NCBI GenBank assembly: GCA_036274675.1
Contig: DASUFE010000006.1
Location: 1-31,798, forward strand
Direction of reading: 5' to 3'
Source: DASUFE01 sp036274675
GTDB lineage: Bacteria > Pseudomonadota > Gammaproteobacteria > HTCC5015
Length of the DNA: 31,798 nucleotides
Shown here: positions 16,222 through 24,907 of the stretch, piece by piece
How the letters are laid out: each line of letters opens with the position of its first letter
How positions within the stretch are numbered: the stretch's first letter is position 1
Made by a program: the position numbers and the translations under genes
The notes under the pieces: model-generated
The model's input: only the letters and a program-made list of their open reading frames with translations
Told to the model about the DNA's origin: nothing
Database searches by the model: none

Positions 16222-17445
16222 TTATTCCTGTTCAACGCTCGTCATGTCGAAATAATTGCCGCTCATGAAATTGAGCGCCATGGCGGTCCAGGAAAGCTGG
16301 TAATAGATGCTGCGTATGTTCAGGTTGAGCGGTTGCAGCAGCTCGTAAGTCTCCTGCACGAATTTCGGGTCGCCGCCCGCGGCCATCGCGGCAATGCCGG
16401 CGCTGGCGACGAAGACGGCGGATGAGGATTTCCGCAGCGGGCCGACTTCCGGATGCGGAGTGCCGTCCAGCAGATAGCCGTCGCTGATGCGATGGGCGCC
16501 GATATTGACGAAAAAGTCACTGACCTTGTCGAGGTAGGTCTTGGCCCTGGGTTCGCCGTTCCAGCAGTAGTCCAGCGCCAGGCGGATGGGCGTGCGCACG
16601 GAGTCGGTCTGGTGATAAGTGAGCGCGCCTTTGAAGGCCTCGGTCGGTTTGCCCTCGAGGTCGCTCCAGGCCGGCACCAGGCCGTTGTCGAGATTGCCGT
16701 TCTTTTTGTTGAGCGTTTTGAACAGCAGCTCGTAGTTCACATCGATAACCTTGTTCCAGAATTCCTCGTCCCGGGAATAGCGCCCGAAGATGCGGTAGAA
16801 GGCGGGCGCGAAATACGACAGGTTTACGACGTCCCCCTTCCACTCGTTACCGGGCGTGAACACGTAACCGGGCGTCACTTCGTAGCGCTTGACCAGCGCG
16901 ATGTGGCGCAGCGCGTAATCGCGGTAACTCTTGTCGAGCGCGCCGCTGCCGCCCCATTGCCGGTCCGCCATGATCAGCGCGAAGGCGATATCTTCGTCCG
17001 CGTCGCTGGCGGCGCCGCAGGTCTTGCTGCGCGGACAGGCGGCGGTGCCCTCGGGATTGATGTACCACTTCATGAGGCCGGTTTCGTTGGCCCAGTGCAG
17101 CGAGTAGCGGAACAGGTCGTCGAACAGCGGCTGGTCGTCGAAGTAGACCGCGAGAATCATGCCGTAGGAAATGCCCTCGGAAACGGTGGAGTTGGGGATG
17201 CCGTCCGGGGTGTCGGGACGGACCACGCGCCGGAAACCGTTGGCGCCCTCGCTGCGCACCAGCGTTTCCTTCCACACCCGGTAAGCCTTGCGGGCGTCCT
17301 CATCCGCGGACCCGGGCGCCACCCGGCAATAAGGCCCGGGGCCTTGGTGCGCCGGAAACGGAAACTTCACCGCCGCCATGCGCGGCGTGTCGCCGGCGCA
17401 GCCGGCCAGCAACGACAGGATCAAAGGCAGTATCAGGACGCGCAT
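16222..17445 (-). CDS. Lipid-anchored family 8 glycoside hydrolase (endoglucanase-like)
   Basis: 407 residues from the ATG at 17445 (GAGGGG 5 bases upstream; an in-frame GTG at 17457 is less likely). The signal ends in lipobox LAGC. The GH8 (alpha/alpha)6 fold is recognised from VSEGISYGM with the acid Glu (E94, numbered from the GTG), ASDADEDIAFAL (D154 region), the VRTPIRLALD stretch (R288-D296) and the late YYQLSWTAMALNFMSG. GH8 enzymes invert beta-1,4 bonds in cellulose, chitosan, xylan or biofilm polysaccharide; BcsZ is the cellulose-synthesis member. No bcsA/B/C genes are nearby, so the substrate is uncertain. Being lipid-anchored rather than free is unusual. Confidence 0.85.
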   Translation of the reverse strand: MRVLILPLILSLLAGCAGDTPRMAAVKFPFPAHQGPGPYCRVAPGSADEDARKAYRVWKETLVRSEGANGFRRVVRPDTPDGIPNSTVSEGISYGMILAVYFDDQPLFDDLFRYSLHWANETGLMKWYINPEGTAACPRSKTCGAASDADEDIAFALIMADRQWGGSGALDKSYRDYALRHIALVKRYEVTPGYVFTPGNEWKGDVVNLSYFAPAFYRIFGRYSRDEEFWNKVIDVNYELLFKTLNKKNGNLDNGLVPAWSDLEGKPTEAFKGALTYHQTDSVRTPIRLALDYCWNGEPRAKTYLDKVSDFFVNIGAHRISDGYLLDGTPHPEVGPLRKSSSAVFVASAGIAAMAAGGDPKFVQETYELLQPLNLNIRSIYYQLSWTAMALNFMSGNYFDMTSVEQE

Positions 17446-17457
17446 ATCACCCCTCAC

Positions 17458-17846
17458 TCTTACATAACAAGGCGCCGGCGGAGAGTATATAAGGATGGCG
17501 GGATGGCGGCCATTCCTGAGGCAAGCAACCCGGATTTATAACAAGCGCGGGGCTTTTGTTGCGCGCGTCCCATGAAGCTCCGGAGGGGCCGGGCCGGTTC
17601 AAAGCCTCTTAAAAAAAAGCCGCCATGGAACCAGCTAGATCCACGGCGGCTCTAGAGCGCGCACTCCGACCGTTATGGGGCGGTGAAGTGCGAGCCCGCG
17701 CAGTATGGATAAAACCATGTCCGGCTGCGCCCCGAATTCGGTAACTTCCGAAATCAGTACGCTCCTGGTAGTGATCCGCTACTCGTATTCAGGCCTTTTT
17801 GGTACATTAGGCGCACTTTTTTTCCCGGTTGAAGAAGCAGCACCCA
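17458..17846. other. 389-bp divergent leader region
   Basis: Between the GH8 gene (-) and the AraC-type gene (+). No protein gene is seen. It holds a strong minus-strand terminator (17610-17654) that is not at the end of any visible gene, so either a small RNA or a long attenuated leader for the GH8 gene is possible. A plus-strand T-run precedes the regulator gene (17817-17823). Confidence 0.5.
17610..17654 (-). terminator. Orphan rho-independent terminator on the minus strand
   Basis: Arms AGCCGCC-A-TGGA and TCCA-C-GGCGGCT form an 11-bp stem with one mismatch, followed on the minus strand by eight T. The nearest minus-strand coding region lies 165 bp downstream (GH8), and none is seen upstream before 17846. 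It thus ends a short non-coding transcript or acts as a leader attenuator. Confidence 0.75.
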
Positions 17847-19025
17847 ATGACAGGCCTGATATTCAGTTTCAGAGATATGGCCGTTCTCACCTCGGCGTTT
17901 ATCGGACTGCTCATCGGCCTGTTCCTCTACCGATCGAATGCCGGGAACCGCTCCAGTAACCGGGTGCTGGCGCTGTTCCTGCTCGTGCAATCGGTAAGCA
18001 CCGTGCTTAGCGTCCTGCTGTACAGTCCGGTTGCGGTTAAATTCTCCCCCCCGGTCATGGTGTCGATGCTCACCGCCGAGGGAAATTCCATCGTACTGGA
18101 AGGCTTCCTGCTGTACTGGTACACCAGAACCCTCTTGTTCAAGGGCTTTGCATGGGGCAGGGAAATCCATCCCCACCTCGCGGCGATCCTGATTATCGCC
18201 CTTATCGGCGCCTGCGTGATGAATTTGCAGGACGTGGAAAATCTGATCGATCTTTCGGTCGTAACCGAGGGCGAGGCCCGCATCATCGCCGTATACGCCA
18301 TGATGCAGATCGCGCGCAACATCTACGCGGGGCTTTGTTTCATCAACCTGCGCCGTTACCGGCGCCTGCTCGAAGACCGCTATTCCAACATCGGCAAAGT
18401 CGATTTCACCTGGCTGCAACTGCTGGTAATCGCATATCTGGTGTCCCGTGTAGGCTGGAGCCTGACACCACTCATGATCGTTTTCTGGCATTACAACGGC
18501 GAAACCGCCGCGCCCCTTGCCAAGGTGCTGCCTTTTTATGCCCCGTTCCTGGATACCGTCTGGCTGTTTGCCCTGAGCGCAACCCTTTACTTTGCCCTGC
18601 AGTACTCACCCCGCTTCGAGGGCCTCAAGCAAAAGGCGGCTCTTACTCCACAGGAAAAAAGCGGCATCAAGCGGGAACATATCGACAAGGTCGAGGGGTA
18701 CATGCGGCGGCACAAGCCTTATCTGCAGGCGGATTTAAAGCTGGACGATCTCGCGGAGAAGCTGTCGATATCACCCAAGGCGCTCTCAATCCTGCTGAAT
18801 GTGCACTATGGAAAAAATTTCTGCGAGTTCATCAACCACCATCGCGTAGGCGAAGCCGCCTCGATGCTGTCCGATCCGGTTTTGAAGGAAAAGGGAGTGC
18901 TGGAAATCGCGATGGAAGTCGGTTTCCACAGCAAGTCCGCGTTCAACCGTTCTTTCAAGAAACAGACTGGGTTAACTCCGCTGGAATACCGGCAAGGCGC
19001 CCCCGGGAACGGCATCGAGGCCTGA
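17847..19025 (+). CDS. Membrane-embedded AraC-family transcription regulator
   Basis: 392 residues from the ATG at 17847 (GAAGAAG upstream; a TTG at 17829 would add six residues). Seven hydrophobic segments fill the first 260 residues (for example VLTSAFIGLLIGLFLY, LAAILIIALIGACVM, LQLLVIAYLVSRVGW), a 7TM-type sensor. The C-terminal third is an AraC/XylS double HTH: LQADLKLDDLAEKLSISPKALSILLNVHYGKNFCEFINHHRV and VLEIAMEVGFHSKSAFNRSFKKQTGLTPLEYR. It would sense a ligand or membrane state and act at nearby promoters, with the GH8 gene divergent on one side and the spermidine-synthase-like operon converging on the other. Targets and signal are unknown. Confidence 0.9.
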   Translation: MTGLIFSFRDMAVLTSAFIGLLIGLFLYRSNAGNRSSNRVLALFLLVQSVSTVLSVLLYSPVAVKFSPPVMVSMLTAEGNSIVLEGFLLYWYTRTLLFKGFAWGREIHPHLAAILIIALIGACVMNLQDVENLIDLSVVTEGEARIIAVYAMMQIARNIYAGLCFINLRRYRRLLEDRYSNIGKVDFTWLQLLVIAYLVSRVGWSLTPLMIVFWHYNGETAAPLAKVLPFYAPFLDTVWLFALSATLYFALQYSPRFEGLKQKAALTPQEKSGIKREHIDKVEGYMRRHKPYLQADLKLDDLAEKLSISPKALSILLNVHYGKNFCEFINHHRVGEAASMLSDPVLKEKGVLEIAMEVGFHSKSAFNRSFKKQTGLTPLEYRQGAPGNGIEA

Positions 19026-19043
19026 ACTCCGCGGATGCCCGTC

Positions 19044-21938
19044 TCAAGAGCGTTTCTTGCGGGTTGCACGTTTCTGCGTGCGATTCGTCTTTTTTGATTT
19101 AACACTCTTTGTCGCCGTTTTCGCCTTGGCGGCTGGCTGTTGCGGCGGGAAACGCCGCAACAGCCAGTCCTGGAATGCGGCCCCCGCCGCGCCGCCGGCT
19201 GCGACGGGTAATTCCGGGTTGCCGGCGAGCGCCCTTGCCAGCAAGTAAAAGCGGCTCTGCCCGGGTTCATTCGCGAAACCTCCCTTGCCGTCGATGTAGT
19301 GCTCGAACCGGCGCGCCGCCTCCTCGTAGCTGCGCCGGGCCAGCAGGCGCTTGGCATAGGCCAGCGCGGCCTCAGGATCCGCCGCGAACCCGACTGCATC
19401 GACGATGTGCTGCTCCCGCGGCGTGCTGTGCAGCAGCAGCAGCGGCAAGACCTTGAGATCGGTCTGCGTCAGGATGTCGGCCAGCTCATCCCAGAAACCG
19501 GACTTCAGCTTTATGCCTCCGTCCTTGAAGTGGGCGATCATAAAGTCGTAATGGATATAAGGCAGGGCGGCAGTGATGAGCTCCGGGGGAAATATGCTCT
19601 TCACATACTCGCTTTCCGCAAGCAGTTTTTTCCGCCGCTCGACGTCAAGCAGAAACGTATATACCTCGTAGAAAGTGAAAATCCCTTTCTCGTCCGGCGA
19701 AATCCGGTGCGGAAAATTATCCGTCACCGGCGGCACGTTCATGAACAACCCCTGTAGGAATCCGGCATCCGCCATGAAAGCCGCCGCCAGTTGCTCCGGC
19801 TTTTCCAAAGCGATGTCGTCCAGATCGCCCGCGAGGGCGGACTGCCAGGGACGCTCCAACCGCTCCATCGGCAGCGGCGCTATGCCGCCATTGCTGCCGA
19901 GCAGAATAAAGTCCAGGCCGCCGCCCGCCCACAGGCTGCAATCCTCGAACGCATCGCAGAAGGCATGGATGATCGCCAGCGCGTCCAGACCGTTCATGGC
20001 ATGCGCCGGCAGCCAGTAAGTCGCCAGGCCATGCGGCTCCAGCCGCTTGCGGATCAATTCGAAATATTCCTGCGTGTACAGGTTCACAACTCCCGCCTGT
20101 TGCGGGGGCGGCGGCTCCGCGGTGATGAGATCGTATTTTTCGCGGGTGGTCTGCAGGAAAAAGCGGCCATCCTCGATGTGGGCGCGCGTGCGCGGGTCGC
20201 GCAGCGGATAGCGGCCGGTGGCGGCGTGTATGATGGCGCTGTTCTCGAGCACGTCCCTGGAGATATCCACCACATCGAAAGACTCGACAGTATCGAGCGA
20301 AATCACCGCTTCCGCGGTGCTGCCGACTCCGTAGCTGATCTGCAGCACTTTCCGTAAATCCTGGCGCAACACATGGGGCAGGTATACAAACATCTTCATA
20401 TAACGGGTCGCAATAAAATCCGTCGCGGACATGCTGTATGCGTTCGTTACCAGGCGATGCTTGAACGGCCTGCCGAAGCGCTCGTACACGTAATATTTGG
20501 ATGTTTCATTAAGTCCTTCGCGGACCATCACCAGCCGCGCGTCCGGGAAACGAAGCTTCGAGAAAGTCCGGTGCGTGTCGGCCATCATGCCGCGGGGGAA
20601 CAGGCCCGCGATAAGCAGCATCGCCGCCGCCGACGCGGCGGTCTGACTGAGCATAACCCGCCAACCGCGATCGATCGCGAGCATGGGAACAACCGCCGCG
20701 AAATATCCCAGCGCCAGCACGAAGATCGACATTTCCAGCCCATATACCGGCAGCAGCCAGAAGGTCGCGAGCCCGGAACCCAGGGCGGCGCCGACCGTGT
20801 TCGCCAGCGTAAGCGCACCGGCCGCGCGTGTCGTATCCGGCAGACGCTGGTACAGCTTGTCGCCGTACAGCGGAAACAACATGCCGGACACGATACAGGC
20901 CGGGAGCATCAGCATCAGGGCAAAACCGATGAAAAGGCTGTAACCGCCTCCGCTCGTGAAATAAGTCATGTAAAGCCGGTTATAAAGATAAAACCCCGCA
21001 ACCACGAGGAATGCCGCGACGACGGGCAGATACAGCAGCAACCGGTCGCGCGCGCGGGATTCGGACTGCAAACGCGAAACCAGCAGTCCGCCCAGGCCGA
21101 TTCCACCGAGCACGACGGCCAGCATGATGGCGAAAATGATGCTGGAGCCGATGTTGAGCAGCAGCAGACATCTGAACCAGACGATTTCAAGCGCGAGCAA
21201 CAGCAGGCCGGTGACGAAAGGCGGCGCCAGAAAACGGACGTAAGCATTCAGGAAACCCGGCCGGCCCTGCTCGCCGGCATCCAGCGGCGCGAAGCCTGTC
21301 CCGCCCGCACTGCGCAGCAGGATCAGCGCCGCCGCGAAATTGAAGGCGGCCGCGGTCAGGGACGCGCTCTTGATTCCAAGATAATGGATCAGCACGAACT
21401 CGGCGATCAGGGCGCCGCAGACCGCGCCGATGGTGTTCCAGCCGTACAGCCTGCCCAGCGCCTGCATGAAATCGGGATGATACCGGTGCAGGAGTTTCTG
21501 CAGGACCGGCAGCGTCATTCCCATGGCGACCGTCGGCGCCAGCAGGAACACAAAGGAGATCGCGAACCGGCTCAGATTCAGCAAGGCCTGGCTGCCGGAA
21601 TACCCGGACAAGAGTGCGGCGATCCGCGGCGCCAGTCCCGGCAGCAGAAACACAACCAGCAAGCCGCCGCAGGCGACCACCAGCTCGATGATGATATAGG
21701 CCCGGACCAGGTCGCCCAAACGGTGGCCGCGGCCGGCCATTATCGCGTTGCCCGAGGCGAGCCCCGCCATAAACGCGGTCAGCACCGAGGCCGCGCTCCA
21801 GACCGAAGAACCGAGCACGATGCCCATGATGTGAAACCAGGCGGTTTCGAATATCAGGGCCGAGCACCCCGAGAAAAAAAATACCAGCGGGACCGCGGAC
21901 ATAAAGGAATGGGAACCGGGGGCGGTTTTATGATCCAT
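19044..21938 (-). CDS. Large fused multi-pass membrane / spermidine-synthase-fold protein (paralog 2)
   Basis: 964 residues. Residues about 12-450 carry about 12 hydrophobic segments (for example ALIFETAWFHIMGIVLGSSV, the conserved TM1-TM2 signature of fused MFS/spermidine-synthase proteins). Residues about 500-720 form an SAM-dependent Rossmann domain: VLQISYGVGSTAEA (532-544), DVVDIS (555-560), EDGRFF (589-594). The DSxDP catalytic loop of true aminopropyltransferases is replaced by ITAEPPPPQQAGVVNLY (605-621). The C-terminal ~240 residues are helical, TPR-like, with a basic tail. It is a tandem paralog of 21945-24758, starting 6 bp after that stop (GAGGG overlapping the TGA). Role: unknown, possibly not making polyamines. 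Confidence 0.82.
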   Translation of the reverse strand: MDHKTAPGSHSFMSAVPLVFFFSGCSALIFETAWFHIMGIVLGSSVWSAASVLTAFMAGLASGNAIMAGRGHRLGDLVRAYIIIELVVACGGLLVVFLLPGLAPRIAALLSGYSGSQALLNLSRFAISFVFLLAPTVAMGMTLPVLQKLLHRYHPDFMQALGRLYGWNTIGAVCGALIAEFVLIHYLGIKSASLTAAAFNFAAALILLRSAGGTGFAPLDAGEQGRPGFLNAYVRFLAPPFVTGLLLLALEIVWFRCLLLLNIGSSIIFAIMLAVVLGGIGLGGLLVSRLQSESRARDRLLLYLPVVAAFLVVAGFYLYNRLYMTYFTSGGGYSLFIGFALMLMLPACIVSGMLFPLYGDKLYQRLPDTTRAAGALTLANTVGAALGSGLATFWLLPVYGLEMSIFVLALGYFAAVVPMLAIDRGWRVMLSQTAASAAAMLLIAGLFPRGMMADTHRTFSKLRFPDARLVMVREGLNETSKYYVYERFGRPFKHRLVTNAYSMSATDFIATRYMKMFVYLPHVLRQDLRKVLQISYGVGSTAEAVISLDTVESFDVVDISRDVLENSAIIHAATGRYPLRDPRTRAHIEDGRFFLQTTREKYDLITAEPPPPQQAGVVNLYTQEYFELIRKRLEPHGLATYWLPAHAMNGLDALAIIHAFCDAFEDCSLWAGGGLDFILLGSNGGIAPLPMERLERPWQSALAGDLDDIALEKPEQLAAAFMADAGFLQGLFMNVPPVTDNFPHRISPDEKGIFTFYEVYTFLLDVERRKKLLAESEYVKSIFPPELITAALPYIHYDFMIAHFKDGGIKLKSGFWDELADILTQTDLKVLPLLLLHSTPREQHIVDAVGFAADPEAALAYAKRLLARRSYEEAARRFEHYIDGKGGFANEPGQSRFYLLARALAGNPELPVAAGGAAGAAFQDWLLRRFPPQQPAAKAKTATKSVKSKKTNRTQKRATRKKRS

Positions 21939-21944
21939 GCGCCC

Positions 21945-24758
21945 TCAAAGCTTGCGGCTCGATCCGAAACGGATCAGGAACCAGTTGCGGAACTGAACCG
22001 CCGCCTTGTCATCGGCCGCGACGGGGAATTCAGCGGGATGGCCGGCGAGCGCCCGCGCCAGCATATAGAGCCGGCTCTGCGCGGCTTCCTTCTCGAAGCC
22101 TCCCTTGCCGTCGATGTACTGCTCCAGCATCCGGGCAGATTCTTTATACTTGCGCTCGCAGAGCAGCCGCTTCGCGTAGGCGAGCCGGGCCTCGGGATCG
22201 GTGGCATAACCCACCGCGTCTATGATGCGCTGCTCCCGCGGACTGCTGTCCAGCATCAGCAGCGGCAGCACCTTAAGATGGGTCTTCGTAAGGACGTTCG
22301 TGAGTTCCTCCCAGAAATAGGAATCCAGATGCACGTAGCGGCCCTCGGTGATGCGGCCCGCGAGCAGGTTCTCGTAATGAAAATCCCGCATCGCCTCCAC
22401 GCGGACCGGCGCGGGGAATATTTGCCGGACGTACGGGCTGGCGGCGAAGGCCTGGCGCCGGCGCCGGATATCGAGCAGGCTTTCGTAGAATTTCGAGAAA
22501 TTGTTCAGCCCGTGCTTGCTGTCGGGCGAGATCCGGTGCGGGAAATTATCCGTCACCGGGGCCGCCTGCATGCTCAACCGGTCGAGCATATCCGCGTCCG
22601 CGACGAACAACGGACCCAGTTGCGCCGGAGTCTCCACGCCGATCGCTGCAAGCTCGGGGGCCAGCGGCCCGCTCCAGGGGCGCGCGAAGGATTCCGCCGT
22701 CTGCGGCCGGATGCCGCCGTTGCTGCCGAGCAGGATGAAGTCGAGGCCGCCGCCGAGCCACAGGCTGCAATCCTCGAAGGCCAGGCAAAAGGCCTTGATG
22801 ATCGCCAGGCTGTCATGCTCGGTGACGGAGTGCAGCGGCAACCAGTAGCTGGCGAGGCCGTTCGGATTGAGCCGGCTCCGGATCAGCCCGAAATATTCCT
22901 GCGTATACAGATTGACGACACCCGCCTGCTTGGGCGGCGGCGGCTCGGCGGTGATGAGATCGTATTTCTCACCGGTCGTCTGCAGGAAAAAACGGCCATC
23001 CTCGATGTGAGCGTGCGTGCGGGGATCGCGCAGCGGATAACGGCCGCTGGCGTCGTGAATGATGTAACTGTATTTCAGAATGTCCGCGGATATATCGACG
23101 ACGTCGAAGCGCTCGACGGAAGCCAGCGAAACCACCGCTTCCGCGGTGTTGCCGACGCCGTAGCTGATCTGCAGCACCTTATGGATATTTTGATGCAGCA
23201 CATGGGGCAGGTACACGAAGAGCTTCATGTAGCGCAGCGCCTGGAAGTCGGTCCCCGACATGCTGTAGGCGTTGGTGACCAGGCGGTGCTTGATGGGTTT
23301 GCCGAACTTTGTGAATTCGTAATAGCGGGAGGTTTCGTTCAGTCCCTCCCGCACCATCACGAGCTTTGCCTTGGGAAATTTGTCGGCGCTGTATGCAAAA
23401 TGGGTGCGCGCCATGGCGCCGAAGGGGAACACGGCCACGGCGAGCAGCAGCATCGCCGCCGGCGCGGCGATCTGTTTCAGGAACACACGCAGGCCGCGGC
23501 CGCCCGTGATCATGGGAACGACCGCGATGAAGTAGCCGAGCGCCAGGAGGAACAGTGAATTCTCCAGGCCGCAGGCGGGCAACAGCCAGAACGTCGCCAG
23601 CCCGGAACCGAGCGCCGCGCCCAATGTATTGGCCAGCGTGAGCGCGCCGGCCGCCCGCGTTTCATCCGGCAGCTGCGCGTACAGCTTGTCGCCATAGAGG
23701 GGGAACAGGATGCCCGACACGATGCAGGTCGGCAGCATCAGCAGCAGCGAGAAGGCGATGAAGCCCGGATAATCGACCCCGCCAGTGAAATGACTCGCAT
23801 ACAGGAAGCTATATAAATAGTATCCCAGGGTCACGAACAGCGCGGCCACCGGCGGCAGATAGATCAGCAGCCGGTCGCGTGAAGCGGGCCTGAAACGGAA
23901 GCGCGAGACCAGAAGGCCCCCCAGGCCGATACCCGACAGCACCGTCGCCAGCATGATGGCGAAGATGATGCTTGAGCCGATATTGAGCAGCAGCAGGCAG
24001 CGGAACCAGACGATTTCGAGCGCGAGCAGCAACAACCCGGCGATACAGGGCGCGACCAGAAACCGGCCGGTGCTTCTGATAAACCCGGCGAGATCGGGCT
24101 GCGCGGCGGATACGTTGTCCTGGCCTCCTGAACCTCGCAGCAGGATCAGCGCCGCCGTGAAGTTGCACATGGCCGCGGCCAGGGCGGCGCTTTTTATTCC
24201 GAGATAATGAATCAGCAAAAACTCGGCGGCCAGAGCGCCGCAAACCGCGCCGATGGTGTTCCATCCGTAGAGGCGTCCGAGCGCCTGTACGAAATCGGGA
24301 TGACGGCTGTGCAGCAATTTCTGCAGCACCGGCAGCGTCATGCCCATCGCCACCGTGGGCGCCAGCAGGAAACAGCAAGCGATCAGAAAGCGGGTGAGAT
24401 TCAACCAGGCATGGCTCTCGGTGTACCGGGACAGCAGGCCCCCGATCAGCGGCGTCAGTACGGGCGACAGGAAAATGACCAGCACGCCACTGAAGGCGAT
24501 CGCGAGTTCGATGACGACGTAGGTCCGCACCAGGTTGCCAAGGCGATGACCGCGCGCGGCCATGACGCCGTTGCCGATGGCGAGCCCGCTCATGAACGCC
24601 GTCAGCACCGCGGCTGCGCTCCAGACCGAGGAACCGAGCACGATGCCCATGACATGGAACCAGGAGGTTTCGAAAATCAGCGCCGAGGCGCCTGAAAGAA
24701 AGAACACCAACGAGACGGGTGGAACGCGTTGCGGCCTTGCGACGTTGCCATGGTCCAT
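21945..24758 (-). CDS. Large fused multi-pass membrane / spermidine-synthase-fold protein (paralog 1)
   Basis: 937 residues, first gene of a two-gene operon. Same layout as the downstream paralog: membrane half, SAM-binding half (VLQISYGVGNTAEAVVSL, FDVVDIS, EDGRFFLQTT), the same ITAEPPPPKQAGVVNLYTQ loop in place of the catalytic Asp motif, then a helical tail with LARALAGHP. Stretches such as LGRLYGWNTIGAVCGAL are identical to the other copy, so the pair arose by tandem duplication. It lacks the Lys/Arg tail of paralog 2. The ATG at 24758 follows GGAGGAGAGG. The 149-bp divergent region with the third family member likely holds both promoters. Confidence 0.82.
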   Translation of the reverse strand: MDHGNVARPQRVPPVSLVFFLSGASALIFETSWFHVMGIVLGSSVWSAAAVLTAFMSGLAIGNGVMAARGHRLGNLVRTYVVIELAIAFSGVLVIFLSPVLTPLIGGLLSRYTESHAWLNLTRFLIACCFLLAPTVAMGMTLPVLQKLLHSRHPDFVQALGRLYGWNTIGAVCGALAAEFLLIHYLGIKSAALAAAMCNFTAALILLRGSGGQDNVSAAQPDLAGFIRSTGRFLVAPCIAGLLLLALEIVWFRCLLLLNIGSSIIFAIMLATVLSGIGLGGLLVSRFRFRPASRDRLLIYLPPVAALFVTLGYYLYSFLYASHFTGGVDYPGFIAFSLLLMLPTCIVSGILFPLYGDKLYAQLPDETRAAGALTLANTLGAALGSGLATFWLLPACGLENSLFLLALGYFIAVVPMITGGRGLRVFLKQIAAPAAMLLLAVAVFPFGAMARTHFAYSADKFPKAKLVMVREGLNETSRYYEFTKFGKPIKHRLVTNAYSMSGTDFQALRYMKLFVYLPHVLHQNIHKVLQISYGVGNTAEAVVSLASVERFDVVDISADILKYSYIIHDASGRYPLRDPRTHAHIEDGRFFLQTTGEKYDLITAEPPPPKQAGVVNLYTQEYFGLIRSRLNPNGLASYWLPLHSVTEHDSLAIIKAFCLAFEDCSLWLGGGLDFILLGSNGGIRPQTAESFARPWSGPLAPELAAIGVETPAQLGPLFVADADMLDRLSMQAAPVTDNFPHRISPDSKHGLNNFSKFYESLLDIRRRRQAFAASPYVRQIFPAPVRVEAMRDFHYENLLAGRITEGRYVHLDSYFWEELTNVLTKTHLKVLPLLMLDSSPREQRIIDAVGYATDPEARLAYAKRLLCERKYKESARMLEQYIDGKGGFEKEAAQSRLYMLARALAGHPAEFPVAADDKAAVQFRNWFLIRFGSSRKL

Positions 24759-24907
24759 GCGTGTCCTCTCCTCCGGCCGGTTACGGGAGGCTCAATATTA
24801 CTCCCGCGCGTACGGTCCTACCATCCATTTGGAAAACCTGATGCGAAGCTTCCGTTTCGCATTTCAGGGATGAACTGCCCGGAGCTTCCGTGCTAGATTA
24901 GCCTGCC

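Noticed and set aside
17705..17959. Small plus-strand ORF before the AraC-type gene
   Set aside because: It lacks a ribosome site, overlaps the regulator start and has no recognisable domain.
20373..23558. Plus-strand open frame of about 1061 codons opposite the two large paralogs
   Set aside because: It runs across both minus-strand genes and their junction, is rich in Arg/Gln/His and has no domain signal, as expected for an antisense shadow.
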